A DNA stretch of 64,000 nucleotides, taken from assembly GCA_022836615.1 (NCBI GenBank), contig MU405248.1, positions 222,336 through 286,335 on the forward strand. Direction: 5' to 3'. The notes below the pieces were generated by a model. That model did not search any database, was not told where the DNA came from, and saw only the letters and a list, made by a program, of their open reading frames with translations. Origin of the DNA: Annulohypoxylon bovei var. microspora (lineage: Eukaryota > Ascomycota > Sordariomycetes > Xylariales > Hypoxylaceae). Below, in pieces: positions 1 through 12,627 of the stretch (within the stretch, counting starts at the first letter, position 1; every line of letters starts with the position of its first letter). A program made the translations under genes and the position numbers.

Positions 1-555
1 ATGTGGAACCGGTTGACAGGGGCGCGGTTCCGCATACCGCAGTACGACGGCTACCTCTGTCCGGACCTCGACCTGCCCATCGCCACCGACGACGTGATCG
101 AGGAGCCCAGACCCCTGCCCCCGCTCCAACCGTCCCCCGTCATAACAGCGGCCAGCACAACCAACACAACCACCCCCGGCACAGCAGTGACAACACCAGA
201 CGAAACCAGCCTACCCAACTCCCCCTTACCCAGCTCCCCCCGCATCGACATGTTCCCCAAGCCGCCGCGCCGACACCCCACCAGTATCAACATCAAAGTG
301 AGCATCCGGAACAAGAAAAAGCCAGCCCCGCGACGAGAATACAGCGACAAGATCAGAGGGGGCAAGGGCAGCAACGAGGGTAGCAAGAAGAAAGCAGCAC
401 CGAGCTTCGTGCGGCTCGCCAAGGAGGAGCAGGCGCCGCGGAGCCCGGACCGCGCCGAGATCTCGGTCGACGAGCTGCGGAACCGGCTCTCGCAGCTCCT
501 CGGTGTCTCGTTCGACGAGCTGGAGCGGTTCTTCGAGGCTTCGCGGTGTGCGTGA
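1..555 (+). CDS. C-terminal part of an unrecognised protein, probably truncated by the window edge
   Basis: An open frame of 184 codons runs from base 1 to a TGA at 553-555. Base 1 happens to be an ATG, but nothing upstream is visible, so it may be an internal Met. The frame is GC-rich and cytosine-rich, unlike the AT-rich DNA that follows. Residues 1-35 look folded (aromatic and Pro/Asp-rich). Residues 36-85 are Pro/Thr/Ser low complexity, 95-130 are strongly basic (Lys/Arg), and the last 30 residues form an amphipathic Leu/Glu-rich helix ending FFEASRCA. I do not recognise a family. The composition and the abrupt stop fit the disordered tail of a regulatory or nuclear protein, but that is inference only. 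Confidence 0.5.
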   Translation: MWNRLTGARFRIPQYDGYLCPDLDLPIATDDVIEEPRPLPPLQPSPVITAASTTNTTTPGTAVTTPDETSLPNSPLPSSPRIDMFPKPPRRHPTSINIKVSIRNKKKPAPRREYSDKIRGGKGSNEGSKKKAAPSFVRLAKEEQAPRSPDRAEISVDELRNRLSQLLGVSFDELERFFEASRCA

Positions 556-3500
556 GCTTGGGCGTTCGGGGCGGGTTGAAAAGGGGGTAATAATGTATAG
601 CTACTAGGTAGAAGTTGTGGGTAATAATGGTGTGGGATAATTCTCGGTGGGAAATGGTTAGGGGATGCTCCTATGCTAGGTACTACCTATACGTACGACT
701 AGACTGGGCACGATATAAGGTAAGCTCTAAAGAGCCATTACATGGAAATAGGAAAATATAAGAACGTACTTGCTCACTTCTAACCGAGATGACATTTATT
801 GGCTTTTAGGATGATAGACTGTTAATTCCTTTAGACTGGCTTAGAAGATTTTATTTGCACAATCACTACACATATTTCACGATAAAGTTGTTGGAGAGGT
901 ACTCGCATAATTTTGGGTCAGTGATGGTGTTATTATTTATCATTGGGCAGGCTTAAGGACGCTCCGGTTTGGAATTACCTAGTAATGGAAATTCATGGTT
1001 TCAGGTTGACTTGTATGGATATAAGACTCGTACGAGAAGAACGTCTTCTCAAGCAAACAAGGCCTTAGTGAAACAAGCTCATTTGTGTTCATAGATGTAA
1101 TGTTACGGCGATTAAGACTTGAAATCACGATGGTCATCAGGCGGTTGTTCTTCTCTAGTTCGCACTAGCAATTCATGCGTATCACACAACAGTATAGTTC
1201 TCATGGAGATTTGCCCTTACAACGGCAGTATACTTCCTTATAAGCATCCTATGCTAGCAAAAGATGATTAAGAATATCTTCATCACAACACGTGTCATGA
1301 ATATTCTTATTCATGGCGTAGAATATAGAGCCTTGAATTGATTTATATACCTACTTAGGTGCGTACCTAAATATATTGGCAGTATAAATATGTATATTGA
1401 CTAGACGCGGAATATACGACGATATATCAAAGCCTCGTCCTTGGCAAGAACTCCAGTAGCAGCTACTGCTACTCCAGCTACCCACTTGTCGAGGTAGCAT
1501 TCATGCGGGATTTACATGAGGCTGAGCAGGCGCCTGTAGTGATTGAGTATCATCGACGAATAGATAAGGTAAGTAAGTATGCTGATAATCACGTCAAGGC
1601 AACAACCAGTTTAGATGGATAACATTCGAGAGAATATCGCTCGCAAGGAGTTTCCTAATGCTGTCTTTGGAGTTTTAGATAGGCTAGATAGGCAATGTTT
1701 TTTTATCGTCGGGTTCTACTATCGTTATGTGGCTATTTAGCGTCATAAAACGCAAATTTCGTGTAGTATATACACAAGATAGATCGATCATTATTCGGTA
1801 TTTTTCTATGTTGTGTCCGCGGATAAGGCCCGTGGTTACATACCGATTGACCGTTATCTGAATCTGCAGCAAGGAGGAGGGTTGCGTCGTGCTATCAAGG
1901 TGTGGTGGTAAGAATGAAATGTGACCAGCCAAGAGACCGCGAGGCGTGTCGTGGTCCCTTCACATGGTATTAGAGGATATTTTCCGGACCCTTAATATGC
2001 AAGTGTTATATGTTTTAAAGAACAGATATTTAGATAATTTACCGTGGCAAGGGATATCGGTTGCTTGCTTGATAGTGCATGCAAACACCTTATCTCTATC
2101 GAATTTGCATCGTACGAGCCTCGGAGAGGTTTTATATGGTTCTGTAGGTATTCCCCGCAAACAGCAAGAGGTCGATTTCTCGCAACTTAACTGCAGATGG
2201 ATCTGTCAGCGTAACGCCAGCCACCCAGTTAAAGACTCGAATATGCAAGACAGGGCTGAAAAGATACAACTGATGACGAAGTAAGGGAACCTCGTCTTAT
2301 CACTCTGACAAGTAATATATGATAGGGAACAGAGCGCCATAAAGCGCCGTACGGCACTAGTGTATAGAGTTAGGTTGGGAGAGCCGGGCCGGGACGGCCA
2401 CTGAGGGAGGTTCGCTGGAACTTCAAGGGCTAGCCGCAATGCAAGAAACCCCATGCAATAGTATTGTGGGGTTCGGCAGGAAAGTGGAACTGCATCGCAT
2501 TGCATACGGTAGTATGTAGTACAAGGGTGCCGGCGTGAATACATACGATAAGGAATTAAAAATCGTACCTATGAATACGACAGTGAGATAAGTGGATAAG
2601 AAACGAACTGGTAATATCTAAATTTGATATTGGATACATATCAAGCTTCAAACAACTAGCTGGTGAGTCAATCCGCACGGTTCTCCTAGTACGGTCTGAT
2701 GGTTGCTTAACGTGATGGGAAAATAATAGGCGCTCAAATAGATCCAATTATGTGGTGTTTAGGGTAAGTCGGCAATGCTGTTGTGGTCCGGCAAAAATGG
2801 ATTTAGTTGATCAAGTGAGTACATAGTCTGGCAGTCTAGGGAGAGAGGTGTGTAGGTGTCTGTGTGTGTGTAGGTTCGGATCCGTAAAGAGGTGAGGGTG
2901 AATTTCCGGTGTCGGTCGTGGCGGATTTGAGCCGAGATTGGCACAATACTGGCGTGCGCTAATGAAGCGTACAAGCGTACGTAATTCCCATAAGTTCCAA
3001 CGCTCAAAGTGAGAGAAGGATTTATATGTGTCATGCATTTGGCCATCACAGCGGAATTTTCGCTAGTTGTAGTCTCAAAGACCTTCTGACATGCCGGATG
3101 CGTAGTGAGATGAACAATTCGAATTCTCCACGTCTCTTCCGGATGACCATAAGAAAAACTAGACTCGATTCTTGACGTCTATTATATTACCCATTACCTT
3201 ATTAGTCTCTTAATTGGCGTAGAATTGTAAGGTATCATGTTGATTTGAAACTGAAGATCGAGTCGCTTAACTCGCCCAGTCAAAATGGCGGTCATCTTCC
3301 TCTCCTCTCTATCTTCGATATTGTAGGAAGTTGCGAAAGTTAAGACTTTGATTTCTTCAAGAAGAATCTAGAAGAATAGCTGCGGAGGCTATTCCGAAGA
3401 AGTGAGATGAATCCATAGCGAATAATAGGTTAACAAAAGATTTAGTGCTTCGTGCCCCGCCATTAGCGTCTGGCAAATGTCTCAATTAGGGAGTGGCTGA

Positions 3501-4932
3501 AAAATTTAAGCAAGTTGATACGTCCAGTCCTATACTTGAGTATAGTTCAAAGCGATGCCGCAAGTACGACATAGCACAGCGACAGAGCGACCGACCCCAC
3601 ATTGTCGCTCAAGATCCGTATTAAATGATTGGTTGCGCTTGTTAACCGTAGATCGTAAGGTTCTGGGCTCAATCCATGTAGTAGCGTCAAGATGTTGTTC
3701 CATTTTAGATGCGACATCTCTGTTATGCGTTGCGTGGTGCGGGAACCAAAAAAAGGTGACGGCCGTGCATAGGCGGCTGGAATAACCGTCCAGGAAAATG
3801 ATAACCAAAAATTTTGAAATCTTGTATGTATGCTGGGTACTTATCCCTAGCAGCCTAGGCGGGCAAGCAAGCCACTGCAAAGCTTGTCACTTTCAGACCG
3901 CCAGAATCGTCTCTTCTCTATTATTACCCGACTCCCGCCTTGCCTTGTTGGTGATCACTTCGGCCGTCACTCGGAAGGACCACATGGTTTTTACTGTATA
4001 CTTCGAACTGTGAGATCGACATCTTTCCGACGCATGCGAAGACGGAAAACACAAAATTTGTTGGACATGTGGAGATGAATTGTGGAAGGTGAGAAATAAG
4101 AAGAAGCGTGTATAGTTCAATAGTTGCGGCTTATTGGTGACTATCCTGTATAAACAGACATCGAGATCGCAAAGATTGCAAAGCAAATGATGGAGTCAAA
4201 TTGATACCTAACGGATTGGTTCATCCTGTTGATTAAGAGATGTGGATGAAACTGAAGGAAATATTTACAGGTAGGCAGATAGGCAGATAGGACTAAGTTA
4301 AACTCAGTGCTCGGAGCTCTTTTCCCCTTCATACTAGTAGCCCTTGATATGTAGGTCAAGCACGACCAGCTACTTTATGAAAGTTGGTACGACCTAAGTA
4401 ACTGAATAAGGTTACGTAGATCCACACCCGAAGGTAGGAAGGACCTCCAGGAATCATTAGCGCATCTCCACCTTTTTCTCTAGCACCTCCGATTCATGGT
4501 ATAATTCTCTGATGCGGTCCTCCTTGTTCAACCTCTATCACCCCTACCCTACCACTTCTTCTCATGCAGTCGATGCACATGCAGATTCCTTCATATAATT
4601 TTCTATTCCCATCGGCTCATTATATCTAGACCTGCCTTCTCAGACGACAATTCGAGGCTTATCATACGCTACCTAATTCTACGCCATTGCTACCCTGCCT
4701 ACTCCCTCTAAACGGTCTTCCATACGTCTAGTGGCGTAGATTAAAAAAAAAGAGTTCGTGAAGCAAATTCCTTAAGGAAGGAAGAAAAAAACAATATAGG
4801 AGGAAGGAAAAGGCACTGCCTGCCGTCACAACATTTGACGCTTGCTCTCCCGCTCCAGCATCTTGCCAGCTTAAGACCAAGTGCCAATTGTTGTGTCAGC
4901 TAGTCGTAAGGTCGATACTAAGTTGTGAAGCA
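556..4932. other. Gene-poor intergenic stretch of 4.4 kb
   Basis: Only short ORFs occur on either strand. None has recognisable motifs, low-complexity signatures typical of fungal proteins, or plausible splice joins. The sequence is moderately AT-rich with many CTA/TAG trinucleotides. A run of A and purines sits about 130-200 bases before the transporter start (4742-4810) and probably belongs to its promoter or leader. I see no RNA gene or intact mobile element. Confidence 0.5.
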
Positions 4933-6719
4933 ATGGTCCTAACAAAGCAGAGATCACCCCGAAACCCGGATGACTTCCCGACTGTTCAGCTTTTTCTATT
5001 AGCCATCGTTCGCCTAGCCGAGCCTATTGCTCTAACCTCCATCTTTCCCTATGCCTGGGCTCTTGTTAAACGGTTCAAAATCGGCAACGAGCAAGATGCC
5101 TCGTTCTACGCCGGTCTCCTTGTACGTATATCTCAACTGTCTCTGATCGGTTTAACGCAGTCTTAGAACGCAATGCCTCCACGAATAGCAGGGGTAATTT
5201 CGGAAATTTTGCTTAATATTGAGTATTAACATTTGATTGTCTAGATTTCCTCCTTCTCGCTCGCCGAGGCCCTGATGGGCATGTTTTGGGGCGGGTTGTC
5301 CGACAGAATTGGCCGAAAACCAGTCCTTCTGGTGGGATGTATTGGCACGATGTTCAGCATGGTTATGGTTGGCTTTGCCACTAACCTCTGGGTTGCCTTG
5401 ATCGGTCGAGCACTCGGCGGACTTCTCAATGGAAATATCGGCGTAATCCAAACCATGGTTGGAGAACTTGTCAGCAAACCTGAGCATGAGCGTAAGTTGA
5501 AATCATAAATGCCACTCACGGATTATAACATAATGCTAATGTCGCAGCCCGCGCTTATTCTGTGATGCCGTTTGTTTGGTCCATTGGAACCATCATTGGA
5601 CCAGCAATTGGTGGAATGCTAGCAGATCCCCATGACACCTGGCCTAGCGCATTTCCAAAAGGCACTCTGTTTGCTGATTACCCCTATCTCCTCCCCAATA
5701 TCTGCTGTGCTGCTCTTCTACTGATTAGCATCTGTCTGGGATACTTCCTACTCGAGGAGACGCATCCTGACATGATACCGCGAGTCATGCTCCCCGATGA
5801 CACCTATGTTTCCGACGAAACTCCTCTCATGGAAACCTCGGATGCCATCAAGCAACCGGCTGTTGATCTACGTTCCGAGACGTACGGAACTTTCCGGGGC
5901 AGCGTTGAACTGAACCGTGATACAGTCTGTGTAAAAGAGCCGGAGAAGAAAGGGAATTTCAATATCTTCACCAAGCGCATCATGGCTCTTGTCATCGCGC
6001 TCTCGATTTTTACTTACCATTCGATGACTTACGACCATCTTCTACCAATCTTCTTCGAAGATGATAAAGTTCCAATGAATTACACACCGGAAGAGGGATT
6101 TTTCTCCAAATTCAACCCCCTATATTCTCCTGGTGGCTTGGGCCTTTCGATGCAATCTGTGGGATTCGTAATGGCTGTCAATGGTGTCATTGCACTTTTC
6201 ATTCAGGTCGTCGTCTTTCCCCTGGCCGCAGAGAAGATTGGTGTCTATAGGCTCTTCCTTCTCGCTGCTGTCTTACATCCGCTTGCCTACGTCATTGTCC
6301 CGACTTTGGTACATCTGCCGGATTCTCTTCTATACCCCGGGATTTACTTTTGCTTGACTATCCGGAACATATTCTCGATCATCTTATACCCTCTTCTCCT
6401 AATTCTTATCAAGGATGCTACCCCTAGCTCGTCGGTTCTCGGAAGGGTGAACGGTCTTGCAGCTAGCGCTGGTGCCGCTTGTCGTATGATCGCACCGCCT
6501 GTCGCCGGATATCTCTATTCTATCGGGTCACAGGTTGACTGCACCGGCCTCGCTTGGTACGGAAGTGCTGTTGTCGCCGTGATAGGCGCTTTTCAGAGCT
6601 TTTCGGTCAAGAGGAAGCAAAATGAAACTGCTCCAGAGGAAGTTGGAATGGGGGCTAAGGATAGTCGTGGTACGGTGACGATTGTGGAGGTAAACGAGGA
6701 CGAACTGGCTGAGCCATGA
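4933..6719 (+). CDS. MFS transporter of the ZIF/ZIFL-like (YCR023C-like) family
   Basis: Three exons (4933-5121, 5245-5491, 5548-6719) give 535 aa. The introns have GTACGT...TAG and GTAAGT...CAG ends and join in phases 0 and 1. The fungal family motif NPDDFP at residues 10-15 precedes TM1, and the MFS motif A variant GLSDRIGRK is at 80-88, between TM2 and TM3. About twelve hydrophobic segments are visible, split by a cytosolic loop of roughly 120 residues between TM6 and TM7. A TTG-initiated extension upstream is possible, but the ATG at 4933 places the conserved N-terminus correctly. Family members are proton-driven exporters in vacuolar or plasma membranes (plant ZIF1 moves a zinc chelator; yeast YCR023C is uncharacterised). 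The substrate here is unknown. There is no cluster context; a gene-free 1.7 kb follows. Confidence 0.88.
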
Positions 6720-8428
6720 ACGATAATGCTGCCGGGCATCCGACTACTCCGACTACGAGCTATGAGACATTAGCTCGCCGGCTACCGGAATGACTTTTTG
6801 ATGTATTATGATCCATTCATCTATGTGCTTATGTTTACGGAAACGGATCACTGCAAGTTCAGGCGTTATATATAGGGCTTTGTTTGGCGTTTAGGGGAAG
6901 GTCTGGCAAAAAAACGGGTTTGGTTTTGGTATGCGACGATATCCTCCGATGCGCTTCACGGATAGAATATGGTACACGTTATATATTCCCTTTGCTGCAT
7001 GTCCGGTATTCAGCGAGGTGGTATGTCTTTAGGTTTGAGGTAGTTAGCGTATCGTTACAATCTTTAAACTAGGTAATAATATAATGGTGTTGAACTTAGA
7101 CTTGTAACATTCTGTTTATTGGGAGAAGTGATATTAGGGATTCTTGAGCAGTTAGGAATTAAAGTAACCTCCGTGACATATAAGTGCCTACCTATGCAAG
7201 TTAGTATTTAACATCATTAGTAGTATAGTTTAGTGTTCGTTACATAGTAAGGGTAGCACCTGAGGCACGTCGGTTGAGGCTCAAGTGTGGATAGACCCGC
7301 AACCTTATCCCAGGTGCTTAATGCATGTACCCGACGGATCTAAAAATAAGGGGAATAGGAAACGACAGATCGGGTACCTATCCAATGTCTCGGGAACGTG
7401 AGAGTTGGAAGGGATGTCGTTAGATGAACGTTACTAGTTGACGTGCTTCACGAGACCCATTTTCAACCTAGGTAGTCTCCACCCTTTCGTCCTTCCCCTT
7501 TGGGCTACTCGCTGTTTAGATGCTGGAAGCTGATTGATTCGTAAAGTGAAGGACTGTGGTTTTAGTTGGGCACCTAGTCTCGTTTAAAACTGACGTTGGA
7601 TAAGTCTTTATTTTGGTTATGTGGTGTTGGCTTGTGGGAGCAGTTTGATTCAATATAGACTCCGGCAGATATATACCATAGTATCCTAAAGTCTCTTGAT
7701 ATTAATAAGATCTAATGAATAGTTATTATCAATAAATTGTTCTAATATATCGTATTTATCTTCAACAAGTATATATTATAATTTAGAATATGCGTTAGTA
7801 TTACCAAGGCTCTTGAACCTGGGTATAGGAAAATTTGAGTTCGCTTTAAACCTCATAGGTTAGTAGACCTATTCCCATAACAAGGATTGCTATCTATCAT
7901 ATTAGTACTGGCTAACGAAACCTAACCTACCTAGGTATTTTCTAGAGCAACAAAAACATATCTTACGAGGTCTCAGTGAAAAGGAAGCCCAACTTACGAT
8001 ATACCACGGCCACCGTCACAAGGAAGCAACTCTCTACACACTACTACGAAACCGAATCACCAAGGCACGCATAAACCCACAAATCTCAAGAATAGGGTGG
8101 AAAATATGTCTCATGAATTCAACGGCGGGCAAGCCTTAAGCCTTCTCTGCTTTTACCTCGAGAGCATTACAAGATCTAATGTGTGCATATCCTCAATCCA
8201 GCAGCACTTTTGTCCATTCCATCCCTTTTTACATCTTGGGAGGATTTTTTTATTCATAAAAAAAAGACCTGTCTATGTCCGTATATCCTCCGGACGCGGC
8301 TTTCCTGCCTTTAGCCTTTGGAGACCCGGGTACGGCCGCCTCGTAACGCCGATCATTACAACCTAACCTGACCTAACCTTAGGGAGAAAATAAAACCGAT
8401 GGGGCGGTTGCCGAGATGGTCGATCCGT
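6720..8428. other. Intergenic, AT-rich, no gene seen
   Basis: This 1.7-kb gap lies between the 3' ends of two convergent genes. The part around 7680-7800 is notably AT-rich and could be an old degraded repeat, but I cannot name it. Short ORFs (for example 8097-8366) show no motif. Hexamer-like CCTAAC/CCTAACC units at 8359-8380 are too few to be a telomeric tract. Confidence 0.45.
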
Positions 8429-9839
8429 TTACAGGGCGTAGATAGCGCCCATGATGGCGGCGAAGGCGGCGGCGAAGGCACCGGACTGCAGACCCGTGCC
8501 GCTGCTAGCGGGGACGGATGTGCTGGACAGCGGTGGCGAGGTGAAGGTTCCGTTAGAACTCGAGCCTGAGCCAGAGGAGCCGGAGCCGGAACCGGTGCCT
8601 GTCGCACTAGGGCTAATGGCGGTAGGTGTCACGGTGGCGGATTCCTGGCTAGAGATCTGGCCGCTGGACACACCGCCGGGGCTACCGCCGGAGTTTCCAA
8701 CAGAGCTGCTAGCCGTCTCGGTAGCGGAAGCGCTAGATCCGGAGCCGGAGCCGGAAGCGGTGGCAGAAGCGCTACCCTTGCCGGTGGATGAGGAGCCCGC
8801 AGAAGAAGAGGAGGAGGAGCCGGTGTTGGTGTTGTTACAACCTAGGTCGAAGAGGGGCGTGGTCTGTAGCTTGTTGCCGACGATACCGAAGCTGGGGCTC
8901 GGGGTGTCGGGAGCGGCGTCCTGGAGGGTGTAGTACCAGAGGTTGGTGTTGCTCGAGAGAAGGGGGCAGACGACGTCCTTCCAGTAGGTCTCGGCGTTGT
9001 CCGTCGATGCTATGGACTGTCCAACGGTCTTGCCGCTGACCGGGTGGCCGGTCTCAGTGATCCAGACCGACTTTCCGCCGGCAGCTTCCTGAGTCTTTCC
9101 GAGAGCGTCCTGGAAGAGAGACTTGGCCTCGGAGATGTCATTAGGCATGCTGTCCTGGAAGTAAGGGTACGCATCCATGCCGATCCAGTCACAGGCGTCA
9201 ATGACAGGTTGGTTAGTGCCATTGTACCAAGCAGTCCACGTGTCAACGTGACCAATGGGGGCCTTTTCTAAGCCGGTGCCAGCGATGGCATCCTTCGTCT
9301 CCTTGATGTAGCGAGCGATGACATCGGGTCCAACACCAACGTTAGAGCCGGACGCGATTCCTTGAGGCGAGTCTCGGTACAGATCTTCGCTACCAACAGA
9401 GATACCGTCAACAAGCTTGGCGAAATCGTCTCCATATTGCTTAATGGCGGCCTTCAACGCGAGGATCTCGTTGGCGAAAGAAGTGTCACCTCCAGACGCC
9501 CAGAGACCGAGAAGAAGGGTGGTCTTCGTCTTGATGGCGGCAGGGATGGCAGCGATAGGGTCACTGGCGGTTCCACCTTGCTAAACGCGTATAAGTTAGA
9601 AAAATTAAATTTTGTTTTATTGTAAGCTTTTATAAGCTTGAATTTGGACTTACCACCATGGTGTAGAGACGAGCACTGGCCCAACCCGAAGTTCCCACAA
9701 GGTTCTGTGCTACGGTGAATTCAGACTCGAAGTCGGACTGCTGCTTGGCAGCACCGGTGGTGAAGGTAGAGCCGTAGTTGAAACCTTGGATAGCCGAGGC
9801 CGTAGAGGCCAAAGCCAGAATAGATGCGAGGCTGTACAT
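8429..9839 (-). CDS. eglC: GPI-anchored glucan endo-1,3-beta-glucosidase, GH17, EglC-like
   Basis: Two exons on the minus strand (9839-9654, 9580-8429) encode 445 aa; the intron is GTAAGT...TAG, phase 0. A signal peptide covers about residues 1-17 (cut after the AxA near TASA) and the mature protein begins with the GH17 strand IQGFNYGS. The catalytic acid is Glu127 in SVGSEDLYR and the nucleophile Glu238 in VWITETGHP. Conserved WIGMDAYPYF lies at 194-203. After about residue 290 the chain is Ser/Gly/Thr-rich, as expected for an O-glycosylated wall spacer, and it ends in a hydrophobic tail preceded by small residues, a GPI attachment signal. Family members act at the plasma membrane or wall on beta-1,3-glucan during wall remodelling. 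Length matches Aspergillus EglC-type proteins. I see no damage. Confidence 0.93.
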
Positions 9840-12627
9840 GGCGAATTCTATACAGGAGAATCTATTAGGGAGAAATATGAGGTTTCTAGGATGCTCCTAG
9901 GATATTATGTAGATGAAAATGTTGTTTTTTGTAGAAACAGGTTCAAGTAGAAAAGCAGTGAAGCTTTCTAGACTTTTTCTGTTCTTCCGAGTGACTGTAT
10001 CGTTTAAGAGACCCAAGAGTCGGAGTCAGGTAGGCGCAGTGCGTAGCCGAAGAGGTTTCAAATGATTCAGGCTGAGGAGAAAGAACGTCGGCCCAAAACA
10101 GTAGAGCAAACCAAGACAATTCAGGGCAAAGTGAGTGTAAGTGTAGTCTAGATTACAATGAGAAGGAAGAGAGTGATATGATAATATGTATTCTAAAAGA
10201 AAGACTATTTCAAGAAGGGGTTAATGAAGGTGATTCACGTGTTGTTGGACGATCCCCAAGAAAATACAGTAACAACCCAAGGCACTAGAAAACGAGAATA
10301 CGGATGGAAGAAAAGACTAGAAAGCCGTGTGGTGACATGACAGCAGATGGGATGATACTTGTACCAACACGCCAACAATAATAAAAATAGCACAATACAA
10401 AATACTTCTTTCTTCAATTCCTCACATTCCTGCAAAGAAGACGCGCCAGTTTCTATCTTCCTGTCTTCTGATTCGCTTGTGGGAAACAGTTGTAAGCTAT
10501 GTTAAGTGGAACCTTAAGTGGAACCAAGCCGCCACGGCCCCACCGCTCCAAAATACTATCCTTGGTGGATCCTTGCGTGCCCTGCTTCCCATCTTGGTCC
10601 CGACTGGGCGGAGTCTATGAGTGGCCATCGATCGACCCAATCAGGTGCAGCTACCCGATTTACCCCTGCGCAAGTCAGGAAACAAGCTCCGAAGGGACCA
10701 CTCGTCCCCATTGCCCCCCTTCTTTTCGGAACACCTAGAACGCCCTTTTTTAGCTCTCGACTTCCCTTGATCGATTCAATGCAGATGGTTGTAATGGTAA
10801 CGGTAACAAGAAAGAAGAAAGGACGGCTTTACCTGTTTACTTCCGTTCGACAGGTGCAACTTATTAAAAACTTTCGCACTTCCAGTCGTGAAACATGTTT
10901 ATTTATCTGAACGAATCCTCACAGAAAGTCCAGCTGCCCGACTCGGCTACATGGGACAAATCCAGTCAAAGAGAATCAATAACTTGGCAATGACGTGCAT
11001 AAATCTCGTATTTGACCCATAAGTCTTCTTAGCACCTATGATCTTCGCGAGATGATACAGTACAGACAGTATTATTCTACTGTATATTTATGTATGTTGC
11101 ATGATCTTCGTTAACACCAATCCAAGCATTCCAAGAGCCTGTTATCGTTTGGAAGAATAACGTTGGTCAAGATAGAATTCCCTATGGAATCTTCATTGCG
11201 CTTCAGGGGTCAAGGGAACCAATTCCTCTCTAATTCTTCCAATCAGGTAAGATGTGAAACTTAACTTTCGCAGCAAGATGCCGGTTTGCTAGGACCCCTT
11301 ACTCGTGCATTGGGGCTGCATTCTGTTCCTGCATTAAGCCGGCTTATTGGGCTTGATTAATGACTCAGCCACGACGGTGCCAGCTCACGAATTCACGTGA
11401 AGTTAGGTCTAGGTACAGTCTCTAGCGAGACAGGGGAAGTAGACCAACAGCAGCAGAGGAAAGTGTTCAAGATGATTTACGAAATAAATCAGAATCTATT
11501 ATACACAGTTCGAATGAAAATATGTAGTAGGCTATTTACTTGCCGCCGTCTTTAAAAATAATACACGTCTGAGTCCTGAAGGGGAAAAGGAGACTATCGG
11601 AAGCATCCGAATCATCCGGATGTAAATATGTGCTCACTTTTGTCTCACATACGGGCTTCATAATTTCGACTGTCTAAATACAAACACAATTATGTATGTA
11701 GCTCTAATCGTTCGAATACTTGCCATGCCGTTGGATCTGTTTTAAAGTCATTTGACTGCCTACCGTGCATGTCGTGGACACTTTAGGGTATTTACTACGT
11801 CCTGGCTAGGTGCCTTAATAGGTTAATGACTCGTACCTAACAAAAAGGATATGCCGGCTTCTTCAAGCCATACCCGCCAAGCTAATGAGATACTAACCAT
11901 AAGCTTAAGTAGCCCTAGTGTGTTTGGATTGTACCTAATGAACCAACCTCGTAAATAAGAGCGAAGTATTCAACATTCGATCACTACCCAGCTTCATACA
12001 GTTCTTTAGGCTATAACCATGATCTTAAAGTAGGCGTGCAGTTAATAGGTTCCAGGTCTGTGTTGGATATGGATTATTATGGCTTGAATCTATGTCTCCG
12101 GATGGTGCTAGCCATAAAACACATGGTCTACCCAGGTAATTGAAATATTAGTGAAGGGTCTTTCAAGATACGAACCAGTTCTCTAGGTTAAAATCATGGC
12201 ATCCTATGAACTACCTAGGGAACTATGGGGTACAACCAGGGGAAGTGGAGCTTGGATATCCTATCTATTTAGTAACACGACCGAGCGAATCCACAAACAC
12301 ATTTAGATAGGGAACTATTATCACAATGGAGTCTGGACAAACCTCTCAAAAGACCCTTCGTATTCTTCACGGTAGAGACGGCTGTAGGTGATGAGGCCAT
12401 TTCGCTTGCCAATACTGGGATTACGAGCGGATACAAATTCAACACAAGTATAAAATCTAGTTGAGTCTATACGATTCATGCTTGCTACTAGGCGACGGGG
12501 TATCAAACTATGAAATGCTTCACCCGCAAAATATCCATTAGTTGCAGGATCCTAGACACGTTTCCTAGATCACTGGCAAATACAAACTTGAATTCAAGCT
12601 TCATAACAACCATCGGTGGCCTCTTGA
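9840..12627. other. Intergenic between GH17 gene and TSC1, no gene seen
   Basis: This 2.8-kb region holds the promoter of the glucanase gene (read leftward) and the 3' flank of TSC1. ORFs such as 10518-10910 (+) lack domains, and their codon use looks random. I see no tRNA, repeat array or mobile element. Confidence 0.5.

Noticed and set aside
3590..3690. tRNA-like stretch with CTTGTTAACC and GGTTC...CAATCC
   Set aside because: The T-arm does not pair and the D-arm and acceptor stem are not found at the right distances; at best a decayed tRNA-derived fragment.
8359..8380. CCTAACC-like units resembling telomere repeat
   Set aside because: Only two or three irregular units in an internal position next to a normal gene.
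10518..10910. 130-codon ORF on the plus strand in the glucanase promoter
   Set aside because: No family motif, biased or conserved composition, or splice partners.
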